A stretch of 64,000 bases of DNA from positions 413,486,557 to 413,550,556 of the forward strand of contig CM077115.1 of NCBI GenBank assembly GCA_039619475.1. The letters run 5' to 3'. The notes beneath the pieces are model-generated. The model saw only the letters and a program-made list of their open reading frames with translations, was not told the DNA's origin and ran no database searches. How positions within the stretch are numbered: the stretch's first letter is position 1; every line of letters begins with the position of its first letter. This DNA is from Icerya purchasi (taxonomy: Eukaryota; Arthropoda; Insecta; Hemiptera; Monophlebidae). Below, one piece after another: positions 1-11,997 of this stretch. The translations under genes and the position numbers were made by a program.

Positions 1-925
1 CCATTTCTTCCTCGGTCGCGCAGCATCGCATTAAAAAGCTTCCAGCTTTCTTACTGTTACGACTTGCACAGTTTACATTTGCAAGAAAGTCCGGATAGTT
101 CGTCGAGTAGTCTGTTTTATAGTTGGCCCGTTAAATTGTGTCATCGGCCGGTTATTTATTAGTTCGGCTCGCCTTTCAGAGCTCCAGATTTGCTCGGAAT
201 ATACGATATTTTACACATACATTCGGAAATGGCAATTTCAATCTCTCGCACCGTCGTTGTGCTTTATTACAACCATCCCCTATACACCGTTTAATTCTGC
301 CACTGCAGCTCCCTTTAATTTATTAGCAGCCTGAAATTATCGACGGCTCTTCTTATTGCGAGTTATTTCCATTATTTTTCGTCAAATAAAATCCTAAAAG
401 GCCTAGAGAGCTGTTGCATTCGTCAGGTGATTTCCGTACTTGTGCGCGCAGAACTATGCTTCGTTTAAATTGAACTGACGATTAAGTTTTAGACTCTGTT
501 GGCACTCCTCCCTCCCCCTCGCGCCCGTAAAAACGGTTATTTTCTATTGTTAATTTTCCCGAAAATTCTCTTTAACATTTTTTTCTTTTCGAGATGAAGA
601 AAAAATTGCGGTGTCATACATAAGCATGACGTAGAAATATTGACGCCATTAATTGAAACGACACCTTTCCACTTTGCGAAGACGTCACGAAATATATACT
701 ACATATATTCTTTTTTTTTTTTGAATGAACATTACACTTCCGTACAGATTCCCGTTTTGAATCGGAATTGTTCAAGTAAAATTGCACACTGAGAAAATAG
801 ACCCGGCTCAAAAAACCTTCCGTGAAATTTGATCTAAAAATTTTTCGCATTATACAGTAGCGATTTATAATTTTTACCGACTTCAAAAGAAAAGAAGGTT
901 TACTTCGTCGCGTATTTTTTTTTCC
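1..925. other. Unassigned AT-rich sequence
   Basis: No protein, RNA gene or mobile-element signature was recognised. Open frames here are short and lack recognisable motifs. A poly(T) run lies near 712-722. Could be unique host intergenic or intronic sequence. Confidence 0.5.
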
Positions 926-1070
926 TTCTTTTGAAGGTTTATATACTTGTGTGAACCGATTTTAACTTTGGTCATTCGAAAGCGTACCATTCAGCGATGG
1001 TACCATACGAGTATAATACTGTTGGAATATCGGTAAACACAGATACTCTGTAGTCATTTGAACAAACGTT
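926..1070. repeat. Dispersed repeat, copy 1 (partner at 2505-2640)
   Basis: Shares an ordered series of blocks with 2505-2640: a T-run, a TATACWTGTG-like block, CCGATTTTAA, an ATTCGAAA block followed by GTACC, then CGGTRAACACAGAT or similar. Divergence is high. The family is not recognised; it may be the end of an old transposon. Confidence 0.4.
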
Positions 1071-1390
1071 AATAAAAGGTGGTCCTTCTGTTAGATAATT
1101 TTTTATCTACCATTATTATCTTGTCTCGTTTCGGATCCGAATCGTTCCCGGGTCTATACATAATCTGAAATAATTGAGTACCACAGAAATCGGGGAAAGT
1201 AAAGGCGGATCCCATGAGAAAGGAACTGGCCCCAGTATTCTCATCAGATCCGTTAGACTTACAATTAGTACCATTGTGAAGAGCTTAACTTCACAATCCA
1301 TGATACCTTATCAAGGGTATGGGATTTACTTTACTTTTTACTTACTATTATTATACGAGCCGGGAATTGTGTATATATAATAAAAATTAA

Positions 1391-1656
1391 TTACAACGTA
1401 ATACTTAGGCTACCCCCCATTCGAAAAAATGTACCAAAAAAATGTCCCAATTTTATGTAACGTATGTTATATTTTGTAGGATTTTTGTTATTGTTATTTA
1501 AAAAATGTCACAATTTTATGTAATGAAATATGTAACGAAAAATGTAACGAAAAAATGTCTTAATTTTATATAACGGAAGTTAAATGTTACGAGTAGGATT
1601 TTTGTGGTTATGTTATTTTTCTTTTTGTGTTGATGCCAGTAAGAATTACGTTGTAA
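1391..1656. mobile_element. Possible MITE with 17-bp terminal inverted repeats
   Basis: TTACAACGTAATACTTA at 1391-1407 matches the reverse complement of 1640-1656 at 16 of 17 positions. The 266-bp interval holds three copies of an AAAATGTCNNAATTTTATRTAA block (about 1439, 1501, 1552) and two of TAGGATTTTTGT (about 1477 and 1593). No coding capacity is visible. Flanks are AT-rich, so a target duplication cannot be called; superfamily unknown. Confidence 0.4.
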
Positions 1657-2367
1657 ATTTTGCTCATTTTATACAAAGTATAGAAGAGAAAGAGACAGAA
1701 ATGAAAGCAAGAGGGGTCAAGGGGCGCAGCTCCTTGCGAGGCCAAAGTGAAACTCGATCATTTTAGCTTCGCAAGTACATGTCCTCCGAACTCGAAAAAT
1801 GATTAAACGATTTCATAAAAATTGCACACTAGGGCATTTTGGGCCTAAAAATCGATCTGCCAAGAAGTGCCAACTTAATGAATAAATTTAAAAAACTGAA
1901 TAAGAAAGCAACCCTGTTAGTAAAATAATTTGTAATTATTTTAAATAAAATAAATTAAGTGTTTTTTTTTAAACAAATAATTTTAAATAATTGAATAAAT
2001 AATAAAATTATCTGTATCAGTAAATTTGCAACGCTTTAAGTGTCGACAGTCCAATTTAAAATTTGGAAAATTTCAAATTCTTATTCATTAAGGGAAGTCG
2101 TTCTCTCTCTGTAGCTCTTAATCAGAACATGCGCTATTTTCGGAACGTTATATAGTACTCGAATTTTTCGAAAATATATACATAAACGCACACACACGCA
2201 TAAAATTAGTTTTACAATATTTTTTTTTTTTTTTTATAAATATGTATAATTTGTATGTTAAGAATAAAATAAAGTTAAAATTTTTGCATATAAATTTTTT
2301 ATATTCAATATTTATATATTTATTCCTGAGGGATTGTATGAATTTATAAACCGAGCAAATTCTCGGT

Positions 2368-2780
2368 ACGTCAGGTACTTATGATACTTAAAATATTATC
2401 AATATTAAGGATTTGAAACAATTTAAGTATTATCTAATTAATACGGAGATAAATATGGATTCAAATAATGAAATTGTTTTTTTTTTTTTATTTTTGATGT
2501 TTGTTCGCGCAAAACTTGTATACATGTGAGGACCACCGATTTTAATGATTCTTCATTAATTCGAAAAAGTGTACCTCGGTCAATGTGGTACTACCGGTTG
2601 AGCATCGGTGTGAACACAGATGGAAAAATATCGTCCTTTTAGGTATTTTTTTTTTATTTATACGATCGACGCGCTTGATACTTATAATATTATCAATATT
2701 AAGCGTTGTAATTTGAAAAAATTACAGTATTATCAATGTTAATTAACAAGAGGATAAATATAGATCCAAATGAATGAAAC
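2368..2780. repeat. Diverged direct repeat pair (2368-2480 and 2668-2780)
   Basis: Both arms contain GATACTTA..AATATTATCAATATTAAG, then an ATTTGAAA block, an AGTATTAT block, and GATAAATAT(G/A)GAT. The arms start 300 bp apart. The intervening segment contains the second copy of the repeat described at 926-1070, so the two repeats may be parts of one larger unit. Confidence 0.45.
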
Positions 2781-3334
2781 GAATTTTAAACCACCCCATA
2801 GCGCATATTAAAACGCTTATTAAAAAGGTTGATTATTAGCGAGACAAAAAATTTTAGTATTATGCTACAAATTGTGAAATAAAATATTTTTTACGTGTTT
2901 TTACGGGAGGTACGTCGGATGGTAGGAAATGATATATTTCACATATTGGCACGGATTTTACTTTTCTACCAGAGTCCGCTATGCTCTATGTTTAGTCTGT
3001 AATCGTCATTTCTTCTTTTCCGGATAGTGTTTTATCGTAAGATGAACTATTTTTGTAATTCTGTAGTTAGCATTTTGTATTGCTTTGAGAGAGGATAAAG
3101 CATGATGTTATGTTCATGTTCTCTGCTCCCCATTCAAAACACTTCTCGGCGTTGAAAGTATAATGTATAATTTCGAAGGGTTGCTTTGCACGGCTTAATA
3201 ATAATATCGTGAGGTTTATTTTTTATCATCGTGTAACAACGAATCACTTATCTGTAAAGAATGTGTACCATCCATAGAGGGAGTGTTGTTTAGTTTTGGG
3301 CATCCGGTTTTTGGAAATTTACAATTTATATTAG

Positions 3335-4200
3335 CTTTTTCTGGATATTGCGCAAGCCTTCGACAAGGTGCGGCATGAAGGCCTTGTCTTCAAGCTGAGC
3401 AAAATATTACCCGGCAATCTGTGTAGATTGTTAGAATCGTACATGGCTGATCGCCAGTTTAGGGTGCGCGTACGAAAGTTCTACGTTGAACTTTTATAAT
3501 ATTACGGCTGCGGTTCCACGAGGTAGTGTTTTAGGACCTATGTCGTTTCTTCTATATAGCCAAGACTTACCGACTGACAATAAAAAGACGACAGCTATGT
3601 TCGCTGACGATACTGCTATTTTAGCTGTTAGCAGCAGCCGCCTCGAGGCTACAAACAATCTACAAAATGCTTTGGATAATGTACAGAAATGGGCGACGGA
3701 TTGGAAAGTCAAACTGAATGAAGAGAAATCAGCATATATTTGACATACCGACAAACAAAGACAAATTACTAAGTATATTTGTGGAATAAACCTGTACCGC
3801 AGGTAAATTCTGCCAATTATTTAGGCATGCTCTTGGATGATAGGCGTTTTACGTGGAATGGGCACGTTAAGATGAAGTGCCGACAAATTAAGAGCGCAGC
3901 GAAACAGTTACAGTGGTTGATAGGTCGAAGATCGTCACTGGATATTCGACAATCATTTTACAAACAATAGTCGATGGATATCGCTATTCTCGTAATGATG
4001 ATATCCGTAGGGACCTACATATAACATCGGTCAATGAAGTTATTAAGCAAATGGCTATTAAGCATGGAAAGCGGATTCATCAACATGTTCGCGTAGAAAT
4101 GGTTTCACTAACCACCAGAGAAGACGTATCCATTAGGCTTAGTATATTGTGAACTTAAACTTCACAATCTCCGACGCCCTGTCATGCGACCTACTTTATT
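3335..4200 (+). pseudogene. Broken Jockey-like reverse transcriptase fragment
   Basis: Conceptual translation shows an RT palm block (FLDIAQAFDKVRHEG near 3335-3380), PRGSVLGP with a following LLYSQDLP, then the catalytic FADDTAILA motif at about 3600-3623 and a YLGMLLD block at about 3820-3840. The frame breaks near 3490, at the TGA at 3741-3743, and around 3910-3970, and no APE domain is present, so this is a 5'-truncated, dead copy. The C-terminal block to about 4150 matches in type the C-terminus of the better-preserved minus-strand copy at 36.8-38.1 kb. Family knowledge: Jockey elements carry ORF1 plus APE-RT ORF2 without RNase H. No poly(A) tail was identified, so the 3' limit is approximate. 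Confidence 0.75.
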
Positions 4201-5751
4201 TTACTTACAATTTCCCCCCTTTACTGCTGCATGGTTGGTTGCAGACATTTAAATAACTATTTTGAGTTGTTTTGGAAGCTGACTATATTAAAGAGCTCGT
4301 TTTCATCTACGTTTTCCGTTGATGGAATACATACACATTGCAATAACTGATACTGTTAAGTATACTAAAGCAACAACTTGTAATGCATCGGATTGTACAG
4401 GTTCGTAGTTTCCGTTCCGTTTGATGGCAGTCAGTATGTCATTTTTAGCAAGCGGTGATTGGTTATGTGTTTGTTAAGGTGATATCAAACGATATAATAC
4501 TTAAGTTTTGTTAATTTTTAAAATACGTTTCTTGTAGGAAAATAATTTTACAAGATTGATAATTTGATTATGACATGTTTAGGTATTTGTAGTGTTTAAA
4601 TATTTGCGGTTCTAGAAGATAATTTTATTTACATTCATTTTATTATGTATCTACGCATACACGCACACGTATGCACATAACCATATATGTGGTTTTAATT
4701 AAATTATTAGTTATAATTAATTTTAACGTTTTTACTATTTTTGTAATTTTGGTTTTTGTTTACTGATGGTTTATTAAATGGGTATAGAAAAAGTTTGGTA
4801 CTGCAGTAATCCTAGAATATCATTTGCAAAATCGATGGCAGCTAATTTATAGTCATTTTGAAATGTCTGCAGTATCGAATGTGCAGCTATTAATGTGTAA
4901 TTTTTTTGGATACTTTCTTACTTTTGGAATAGTTTTTAAAAACAACTTTTACTAACAAATCGCCTGCTTAGCCTCCTCTATCTTCTTTGTTGTTATTGTT
5001 TTGTTTGTTTTTTTTTTTTTGTTTTGTACACTTCGTTATTGCTGCAGTAGTTGTTAATCCACTTATAGAAGTAGTTGAATTTTGTGATGTTACTCGTTTT
5101 TGGATATGAAATTAAAAAAAGTTGGCAAGGCAAAAGTGGGAACTTGTCGTTTGTGGTACCCGTATGATATTAGTTTTTTGTTGTTTGATTGTACAGGAGT
5201 TTTGTATTCAAGATGAAAATTTTCTGCGTTCTCTTTCTCCTGTGGCCTTGTAGCGGATGAATTGATAAAAATTCGCTATTACTCGCTGTTGCAGTTTACG
5301 AAGACAGAGTTGTCTGCTATTTGTGCATCATCTAAAATGTCTGCATAAATTTGTCAATATCAGCTTACGATGTAACTGAACTCGACACGTTGTGGTTGTA
5401 CCTGAAGCAGCAGTTTATTGCATCTAATTTAACGTTGTTTTCGGGGCAACCTGCTACGGCTTTGCTAGCGATGATTGGACTCTCATAGGGCAGAATTTTA
5501 TTTTGTGAGTTTTCAGATTTGCAGGCTTTTATCGAGTGATCTCCGAGTTTAATTCTCTCGTGAACGTTCACTATCCGCGGGTAGCGGCGAAAACGCAGAT
5601 GAATATTTCGTTGCTGCCAACGCGGGCCGCCGCAACGATGTTTTTAGTATTTTTAACGAGGAGTAGTTTTATTGCTTGTAAATAATAATCGATTAGTTCA
5701 AAGTCCGATAATTCGAGCATTATTCTTTCTTCCTCTGACGGATGAACAGAA
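4200..5751. other. Unassigned AT-rich sequence
   Basis: No gene, RNA or transposon domain was recognised. The block around 5230-5640 is less AT-rich than its surroundings and has a 68-codon minus frame without family motifs. The left flank of the family B element ends here at its poly(T) run. Confidence 0.45.
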
Positions 5752-5879
5752 TTTTTTTTTTTTTTTTTTATTTTTTGGCCCGAACAGAACAGTTTATTTG
5801 TCAGTAAACTACGACACGACTAGATATTAAAAAATACTAATAATAGAAAATTCAGGAAGAGAAATTTCATTCATTCTAC

Positions 5880-6090
5880 ATTATTGCCGCAACTGCTGGC
5901 AGTGCCTACAATGCTCAATGAAACAAAACAAACACAAACAAGATTTTTTCATTCTGGAAAAAGGAGCAAAAGAAAAAATAGATAAATAGATAAATATTTC
6001 TATCTCACATTATGACCACAGTTGCCTGGCAATGCTCACAATGCATTATGAGAAAAAGGAGGTAGTCACAGCCACACTGGACAAAGACTA
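5880..6090 (-). repeat. 3' UTR hairpin repeats of family B copy 1
   Basis: Units with a small inverted repeat followed by a conserved ACAATGC block: ACTGCTGGCAGT near 5890-5902 and TTGCCTGGCAA near 6022-6032, with a decayed third unit near 6070. The same arrangement occurs four times in family B copy 2 (49431-49810). The position just downstream of the stop suggests a 3' UTR structure. Confidence 0.55.
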
Positions 6091-6133
6091 CAATGTAAGA
6101 AAAAAAATAAGTAAAATAATGGAGAAAAAAAAA

Positions 6134-8240
6134 TCAAACAACAATCCTGTTTCTTTCAATAAACTTAAAAAGGACAAATAAAATTTTATCACTGGAACAG
6201 AGAAGATGAAAAATACACAATGGGCGATAAACACCACAGGACATGAGGTCTTTAGAAAACGCAAGTCTCGTGTTATCGAACTGGGCGCAATTAAATAACA
6301 AGTGGTTAATGTCTTCTCTAAAATTTTGTCGACAATAGATATTACAACCGGTGCAGTGCCCGGTGTTTGAAAAAATTAAACCCAATCGGCAATGGCCGGA
6401 GCGGAGCCTACACACAACGGTCACAAACCTACGGGTCAAACTAACTGGGACACTAATGCGGTAAAACCAAGGTGTGGACGGCAAAGATGGTTGGACCATA
6501 TGAAAATATTTACCAGGTCCTTGCTCTCTACAAATAAGACTTATCCAATCCGCATGATTATTTCTTTTGGCTTTATCTAGAAGATCGAAGGATGGGATAA
6601 ATGGAAACTTAATACCTGATCTAACACCTTCTTTTGCGATTAAATCAACATGGTCGCCAAGTGGTACCCCACAGTGACCCCGAACCCAACAGAATTTAAT
6701 GACTCCTCCAAGTTCGGAAATATTAAAATACTTTTCCTTAATTTCATAAATAATTGGACGGCAATTACATTCAAAGTTACTTCTCTGAAGCGACAAGAGA
6801 GAGCTAAGGCTGTCCGAAAATACTACAAACTCCCCCTTGGACTGCAACACGTTTTTCACAAACTCTAACGCTTTTTCAATTGCAAGAAGCTCGGCCGTGA
6901 AAATCGAAGCTTCTGGAGGTAATTTAAATTTCTGCTCAGTGATACCTTCTATAATAAACCCGGCCCCTACGCCTTCACTAAATCCACGGAATTTGGCACC
7001 ATCGGTAAAGATCAACCGATAACCGGGGTATAATTCTTTCGCGATACCTAGAAAAACGGAGTTCACAATGTTACCAGGCAGTAGATGCGAATTCTGGTTT
7101 TTAAAGGTGTTAATATTAATGTCTAATTTGATAAGATTAAGGTGATAACTTAAATTGAAATAGTTAGAAGGAAAAGATAGCACAAGAGCTGGACTATAAC
7201 TATAATACATCCTAGTTCTTTTGAGCAAGAGCGGCATTTTCTGGGGAACAAATCTCCAATCACTACTTACCTGCATTATCTTACTTATAAACTGCGGATA
7301 TTTGTAATTACAATACTTAAGTACAAATTTATCTGTTAAATGATTTCTTCTAATGTTCAGAGGAGCAATTTTGGTCTCCATTTGTAGACCGATGGTAGGG
7401 GACGACCTGACGTTTCCCGTGATTAATCTTAAGCCAAGATTCTGTAATGAATCTAACTTGCTGAGCTGGAACTTTGAGGCTGATCCACAGAAAATCGCTC
7501 CATAATCCAATTTCGATCTAATAAAGCTTTTGTTTAGTTGGCTTAAGATGACCGTATCACTTCCCCACTATGAATTGCTTATAGCCTTTAAGGGGCTATA
7601 CGATTTAATTACAAGTTCAACTAGTTTTTGAATGTGAAAAGTCCATGTTAGTTTAGGATCTAAAAACAATCCTAAATACCTAACATGCCTAGTGAATTTA
7701 ATGAGTTGGTTTTGAATTAGAACACGTACTTGTTCGTAGTAAAATGGTTTAAGTGAAAATACGGATACCGAGGATTTGGCAAGGGATATTTCAAAATGAA
7801 TCTTCTCAAAGGAATTAAAGCAAATATCCATAGATGTTTGACTTGCCTGAAGACATTTAATGAGACAGTTATGTTTAGAATATATTAAGAAGTCGTCCGC
7901 GTATGACAAAATTCGTGAGAAATTTGGTATTTGAATATTAAAGAGAGGTAATATATACAAATTAAAGAGAAGCGGACTCAGAACGGCACCTTGGGCAAGA
8001 CCTTTATAAGTTGTGCGAACTTCAACCTGTTTGGATACGGAGTTAAGAATATGGAGGGATCTACATAAAAATAAACTACACAAAAGTTTAGCCATGGGAA
8101 AAGGAATATTAACTGCTATTAATTGATTGAAAAGAACGGGGATGGAAACATTATCGAATGCCCCCTGAATATCAAGGAATGTTTCCACCAAGAAGCCTTT
8201 GTCTTGGAAAGTAGAATAAACATCAAAATTTATGATACCG
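6134..8240 (-). pseudogene. ORF2 remnant (RT-RNase H-zinc knuckle), family B copy 1
   Basis: Visible in order: RT palm FLDIQGAFDNV, KGLAQGAVLSPLLFN, the catalytic YADDFLIYS motif, a YLGLFLDPKL block, RNase H with FTDGAK (Asp), TAELLAIEKAL (Glu), FSDSLSSL (Asp) and WVRGHCGVP (His), and the zinc-binding CTGCNIYC..INHLLFNC tail near the stop at 6134. A single in-frame TAG at 7568-7570 separates ...AISNS from WGSDTV...; otherwise the frame is continuous for about 2.1 kb. The role would be reverse transcription, with RNase H removing template RNA. It is inactive because of truncation and the nonsense codon, but the few lesions suggest moderate age. Confidence 0.85.
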
Positions 8241-11200
8241 CCAATATGATCCATATTTCTCTTCTAAATCTGTCCCCAAAGGCTATCCATATCGCTTGTG
8301 TCTACAACCCTCCCACCGCTAGCCTCTTCAATATTCCGCTTTCCTCATTCCTTACAACCCTATCAGAACCATACGTCATTGGTGGAGATTGGAACGCTCA
8401 TTCTCCCCTTTGGGGCTGCACTCGTTACAACTCCAACGGCTCTGTGCTGGAAGACTTTATCCTGAATCATAATCTCTTCCTCCTCAACGATCATTCTCCC
8501 ACCTACTTTAAAAATGCATTCTCCTCAAGTTCGGTGGACCTCTCCTTTACCTCTCCCGATATAGCTCCTAAATGCTCCTGGAGAACACTTGATGGCACTT
8601 TTGGTAGCGACCATGTTCCTATTCTCCTATCCCTTAATGACGTCTCTCCTCCTATCCAATCCAAGCCTCTCCATTCCTCTCGATGGATTCTTTCCAAAAC
8701 TGATTGGACCAAATTTCGTTCATTGATGGACGATTCTCTCCCTCATATCCTGACGAATTCTGATCCTATAGCCCAATACAACTTGTTCACTCAGTCCCTT
8801 CATTCGTCCCTTTCTTCATCCTCTCCGCTTGTTCCCAATAATCATCACCGAAAAGCCCCTTCTGCCTCCTCACTCTGGTGGAACGAAGAGTGTAAACAGG
8901 CTTTCAAACAAAGTACTGTTACATTCAAATCATTTCGTTCGCGGTCCTCAATGTCCAACTTTCTAGCTCACAAAGAAGCCAATGCGAGGGCTCGCGTTGT
9001 TCTTAAAGCGGCTAAGAAAAATTCTTGGAAACAATTTTGTTCCGCTTTTTCTAAAGACACGCCCTTTTCGCAGATTTGGAAGATGGCTAAGGCTTTTACT
9101 TCTCCCCTTTCCAAGCGCCCGGTACATCCCTCTCCCGCACTGCAACATCTCCTTTCCTTTCTAGACTCTATCGCGCCCGCCTACGCTCCTTCTCTTGAGG
9201 AAATATCGCTTCCTGTTCTTACACCCAACTCAGAGTCGCACTTCTTATCTCTTCCGTTCCGTTATGATGAGCTACTATCTATCCTTAATAAATCCTCCAA
9301 CTCCTCACCAGGTTTAGATGGTATATCGTTCCTTATACTTAAAAACCTCTCCACGCTTTCTTTGCATTTTCTTCTGAATATCTTTAACTCCTTCCTACTC
9401 TCCGGATCTACACCTAAATCCTGGAATGACTTTGTTATCATCCCTATACCTAAAAAAAAATCAATCCACGTTCCGTCCTATTTCTTTAGCCTCCTGTCTT
9501 CGTAAACTGTTTGAAGGTATGGTGAACAATCGACTCGTCTGGTGGCTGGAACACAATGATCTAATTCCTTCCAATATGTTTGGCTTTAGCCCGGGGTTGG
9601 GCCCGGTCGACTGCATCAGTCTTTTCCTATCAGACGTCTACAAAGCTTTCATAGAAAGAAAATTCACTGTTGCTACATTTGTTGACGTCTCCTCTGCGTT
9701 TGATAATGTCCACCTTCCTACTCTATGCGCCAAGCTTCTTGGGCTTAACGTTCCATCTAATTTCATCTTTCTGATCCTAAATTTGTTCCAAAATAGATCC
9801 CTCTTCCTCTCTACTCCCTCCCGTGTCATTTCCAGATGCATCCACCGGGGACTTCCTCAGGGATCATGTCTTAGCCCCACTCTTTTCAATATCTATCTCC
9901 TTAATATTGCTTCCCTCCCTACAATTTCCTCCTCTCTCCTTTTCGCAGACGATATCCTCATCTACTCCAGTTGTAATGATGTGGCCGCCGCCAACGAAGA
10001 GATCAATAACTCTTTATCTATCCGTAGTATCTCCCTCGCCTCAATTCACCCCTCTCTCTCTCCTTCTAAGTCTTCTTCTATGGTGTTCTCCCTCCGTCCC
10101 TACAATCAAGCTTTGGTAAATATTATTTCATCTGACATTCCGATTCCGCTCGTCAGCTTCTTCTACTATCTTGGTGTTATTCTCAACAGCCGACTCACTT
10201 TCTATGAACACATCAACTATCTCTACAATTCTTCCCTGAAAAGACTCAATCTCCTGAAAGCCCTATCGCCATCCAAATGGGGTGGTGACCCTTCCATTCT
10301 CCTCATCCTTTACAAAGCTATAATTCGTACCAGAATCGATTACTGCTCCTTCATCTATGGAAACTCCTCTAAATCTCTCCTCACCAAACTGGACAAAGTT
10401 CAAAACTGCTGCCTTCAGTTGTGCATTGGAGCGCTAAAATCTTCTCCCATTCCTGCTATCCTCTCTGAATCTGCTATGCAACCACTGTTTATCCGCAGAT
10501 CGCAGCTTGATTATAATTTTCTAATTAAACGGCTTTCTGTGTCCTCATCTAATCTTGTCTCTTCCTATCTTAGTATTAAAAACCAATGGCGTTTTGCTCC
10601 TCACAAAATCCCAATCCTTTCTCTCGTAGCAGCTCGAGTCTCCAAGTTTTCGCCTTATGTCTTTTCTTATTCCAAGCTTTCTTACTTTTCCCATGACTTT
10701 TCCAGCATTTGGCAGACTATTAATCTCTTCTCTCTCCCTCTCCAAACCAGCTCCACCGCACATTCTTCAATCCAAGCCGAATTCCTCCACATGCTGGACA
10801 CATCTTTCCCTTCTCATCTAACATTCTTCACTGACGGTTCTAAAAACGAAAATGGGGTGGGCGGCGCGTTTACCTCCCTCTCACTTAATCACTCTGAGTC
10901 CTTCAAGCTCCCTTCCTTCTGTTCTATCTTCACAGCGGAGTCTATCTCCATTTTACGCGCAGTCTCGTTCATTCCATCCATAAGAGAGATCAGTAAATGT
11001 CTGATTGTCTCCGATTCCAAAAGTGTTCTTCAAGCCATCTCTTCTCCTCCTTCTCATTCCTCCAATTCTATCATTCTTTTAATTCGTTTTCTTATATCCA
11101 AATTACTTTCATCCCGTTCCATTACTATTGACCTTCTGTGGGTTCCTAGTCACTCTGGCATCGAGTGCAACGAGTTAGCGGACTTTTTAGCCCGTTCGGC

Positions 11201-11702
11201 CGCCCGCGATGGTCCTTTATTCTGCAAAATTCCTACCTCGGGCATCCTCCTTCTTTCCTCAGCTAATCATTCCCGACTATGGTCGGACATCTATCCTTCT
11301 CTATTTTCTAATCCCGCCTCTCATTATGTTCAAATTCAACCGGTTCCCTCTTCCCAGCCGTGGTTTCAATCCTATTCTTATCAACGCTCCGCGATCATTT
11401 CCTTAATCGGACTGCGTATTAATCACTCACTTCTACCCTCTTCACGTTTTCGTTTTTCCCTGTCTCCTTCTCCCGATTGTCCCCTTCATAATTCCATCTC
11501 TCCTCTCATATGTGATGCAAACCACATCTTCTTTGAATGCCCTGCCCTTGATTCCGAGCGCTTTGTTTTGTACTCGAAAATCTTGGCACTGGGTCTTCCT
11601 GCTCCGTATAATTCTTCCTTTGTCCTTTCCTTTCCATCTCCAGATATAATCCCTGTACTCCAATCTTTCCTAAGCTCTATTTCTAATCGTCTCTTTATTT
11701 AA
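8241..11702 (+). pseudogene. Family A ORF2 (APE-RT-RNase H), one frameshift
   Basis: The first frame runs to about 9455 and encodes most of an APE-type endonuclease (GGDWNAHSPLWG, SSVDLSFTS, GSDHVPI) and the RT linker. The second frame, to the stop at 11700-11702, encodes FRPISLASCLRKLFE, FVDVSSAFDNV, RGLPQGSCLSP, the catalytic FADDILIYS, RNase H residues in FTDGSK, TAESISIL, VSDSKSVL and WVPSHSGI..NELAD, and a zinc knuckle CPLH..CDANHIFFEC. The two frames meet in an A9 run near 9450-9459, so a one-base slip in that run is the simplest explanation. All visible RT and RNase H catalytic residues are kept. The coding strand is markedly pyrimidine-rich (Ser, Leu, Phe, Pro codons), unlike families B, C and D here. 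Confidence 0.9.
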
Positions 11703-11778
11703 CCCCTTCCTTAATTTCTGTTGTTGTTGGGTCAATGCCGCTGGCGCGCCCAAAAAACAAACAAAAAAAAAAAAAAAA
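8241..11778 (+). mobile_element. I-like non-LTR retrotransposon, family A copy 1, 5'-truncated
   Basis: The element starts inside the APE domain and ends at a poly(A) tail (about 11760-11778). It is flanked by the direct repeat TTTATGATACCG (8229-8240 and 11779-11790), a 12-bp target-site duplication extendable through flanking A residues. The insertion lies exactly at the 5' edge of family B copy 1. The 3' UTR ends in TGGGTCAATGCCGCTGGC followed by GCGCCCA, a terminal motif shared by other family A copies. No ORF1 is present. Confidence 0.9.
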
Positions 11779-11997
11779 TTTATGATACCGGATTTATTTT
11801 TTATTAGCGTATCATAATATTTTTAGCCACGATGCAATATTCCCGAAAATTTCTTTTTTTCTTTTCCCGGTAGAGAATTTATGTTGATAATAACTCTCGA
11901 AAAAGGAAAATAATACGCTGTAATCGATTTCTCGTATTAAGTCTCCTAGAATATTCTCATTTACGTTTCTTTTCAGTATACTTGTCTGCATGACGAT

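Larger units (their letters stand above)
5752..8240 (-). mobile_element. I-like non-LTR retrotransposon, family B copy 1, 5'-truncated
   Basis: On the minus strand the element ends in a poly(A) tail (T-run from about 5752), preceded by a 3' UTR (about 5780-6133) with repeated hairpin units like those of the copy at 49.2-53.8 kb. Coding sequence covers part of RT, then RNase H and a zinc knuckle; the APE domain and the RT N-terminus are missing, typical of incomplete target-primed reverse transcription. Its 5' end is at or beside the family A insertion at 8241. APE-RT-RNase H-CCHC order places it in the I group in the broad sense; the exact clade is not assigned. Confidence 0.85.

Noticed and set aside
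5365..5571. Minus-strand 68-codon frame with KLGDHSIKACKSE, like half of a gag zinc knuckle
   Set aside because: The first two cysteines of a CCHC knuckle are absent and no LTR-element sequence is nearby.
8503..11663. Minus-strand open frames opposite family A copy 1
   Set aside because: Same antisense artefact; no independent motif.
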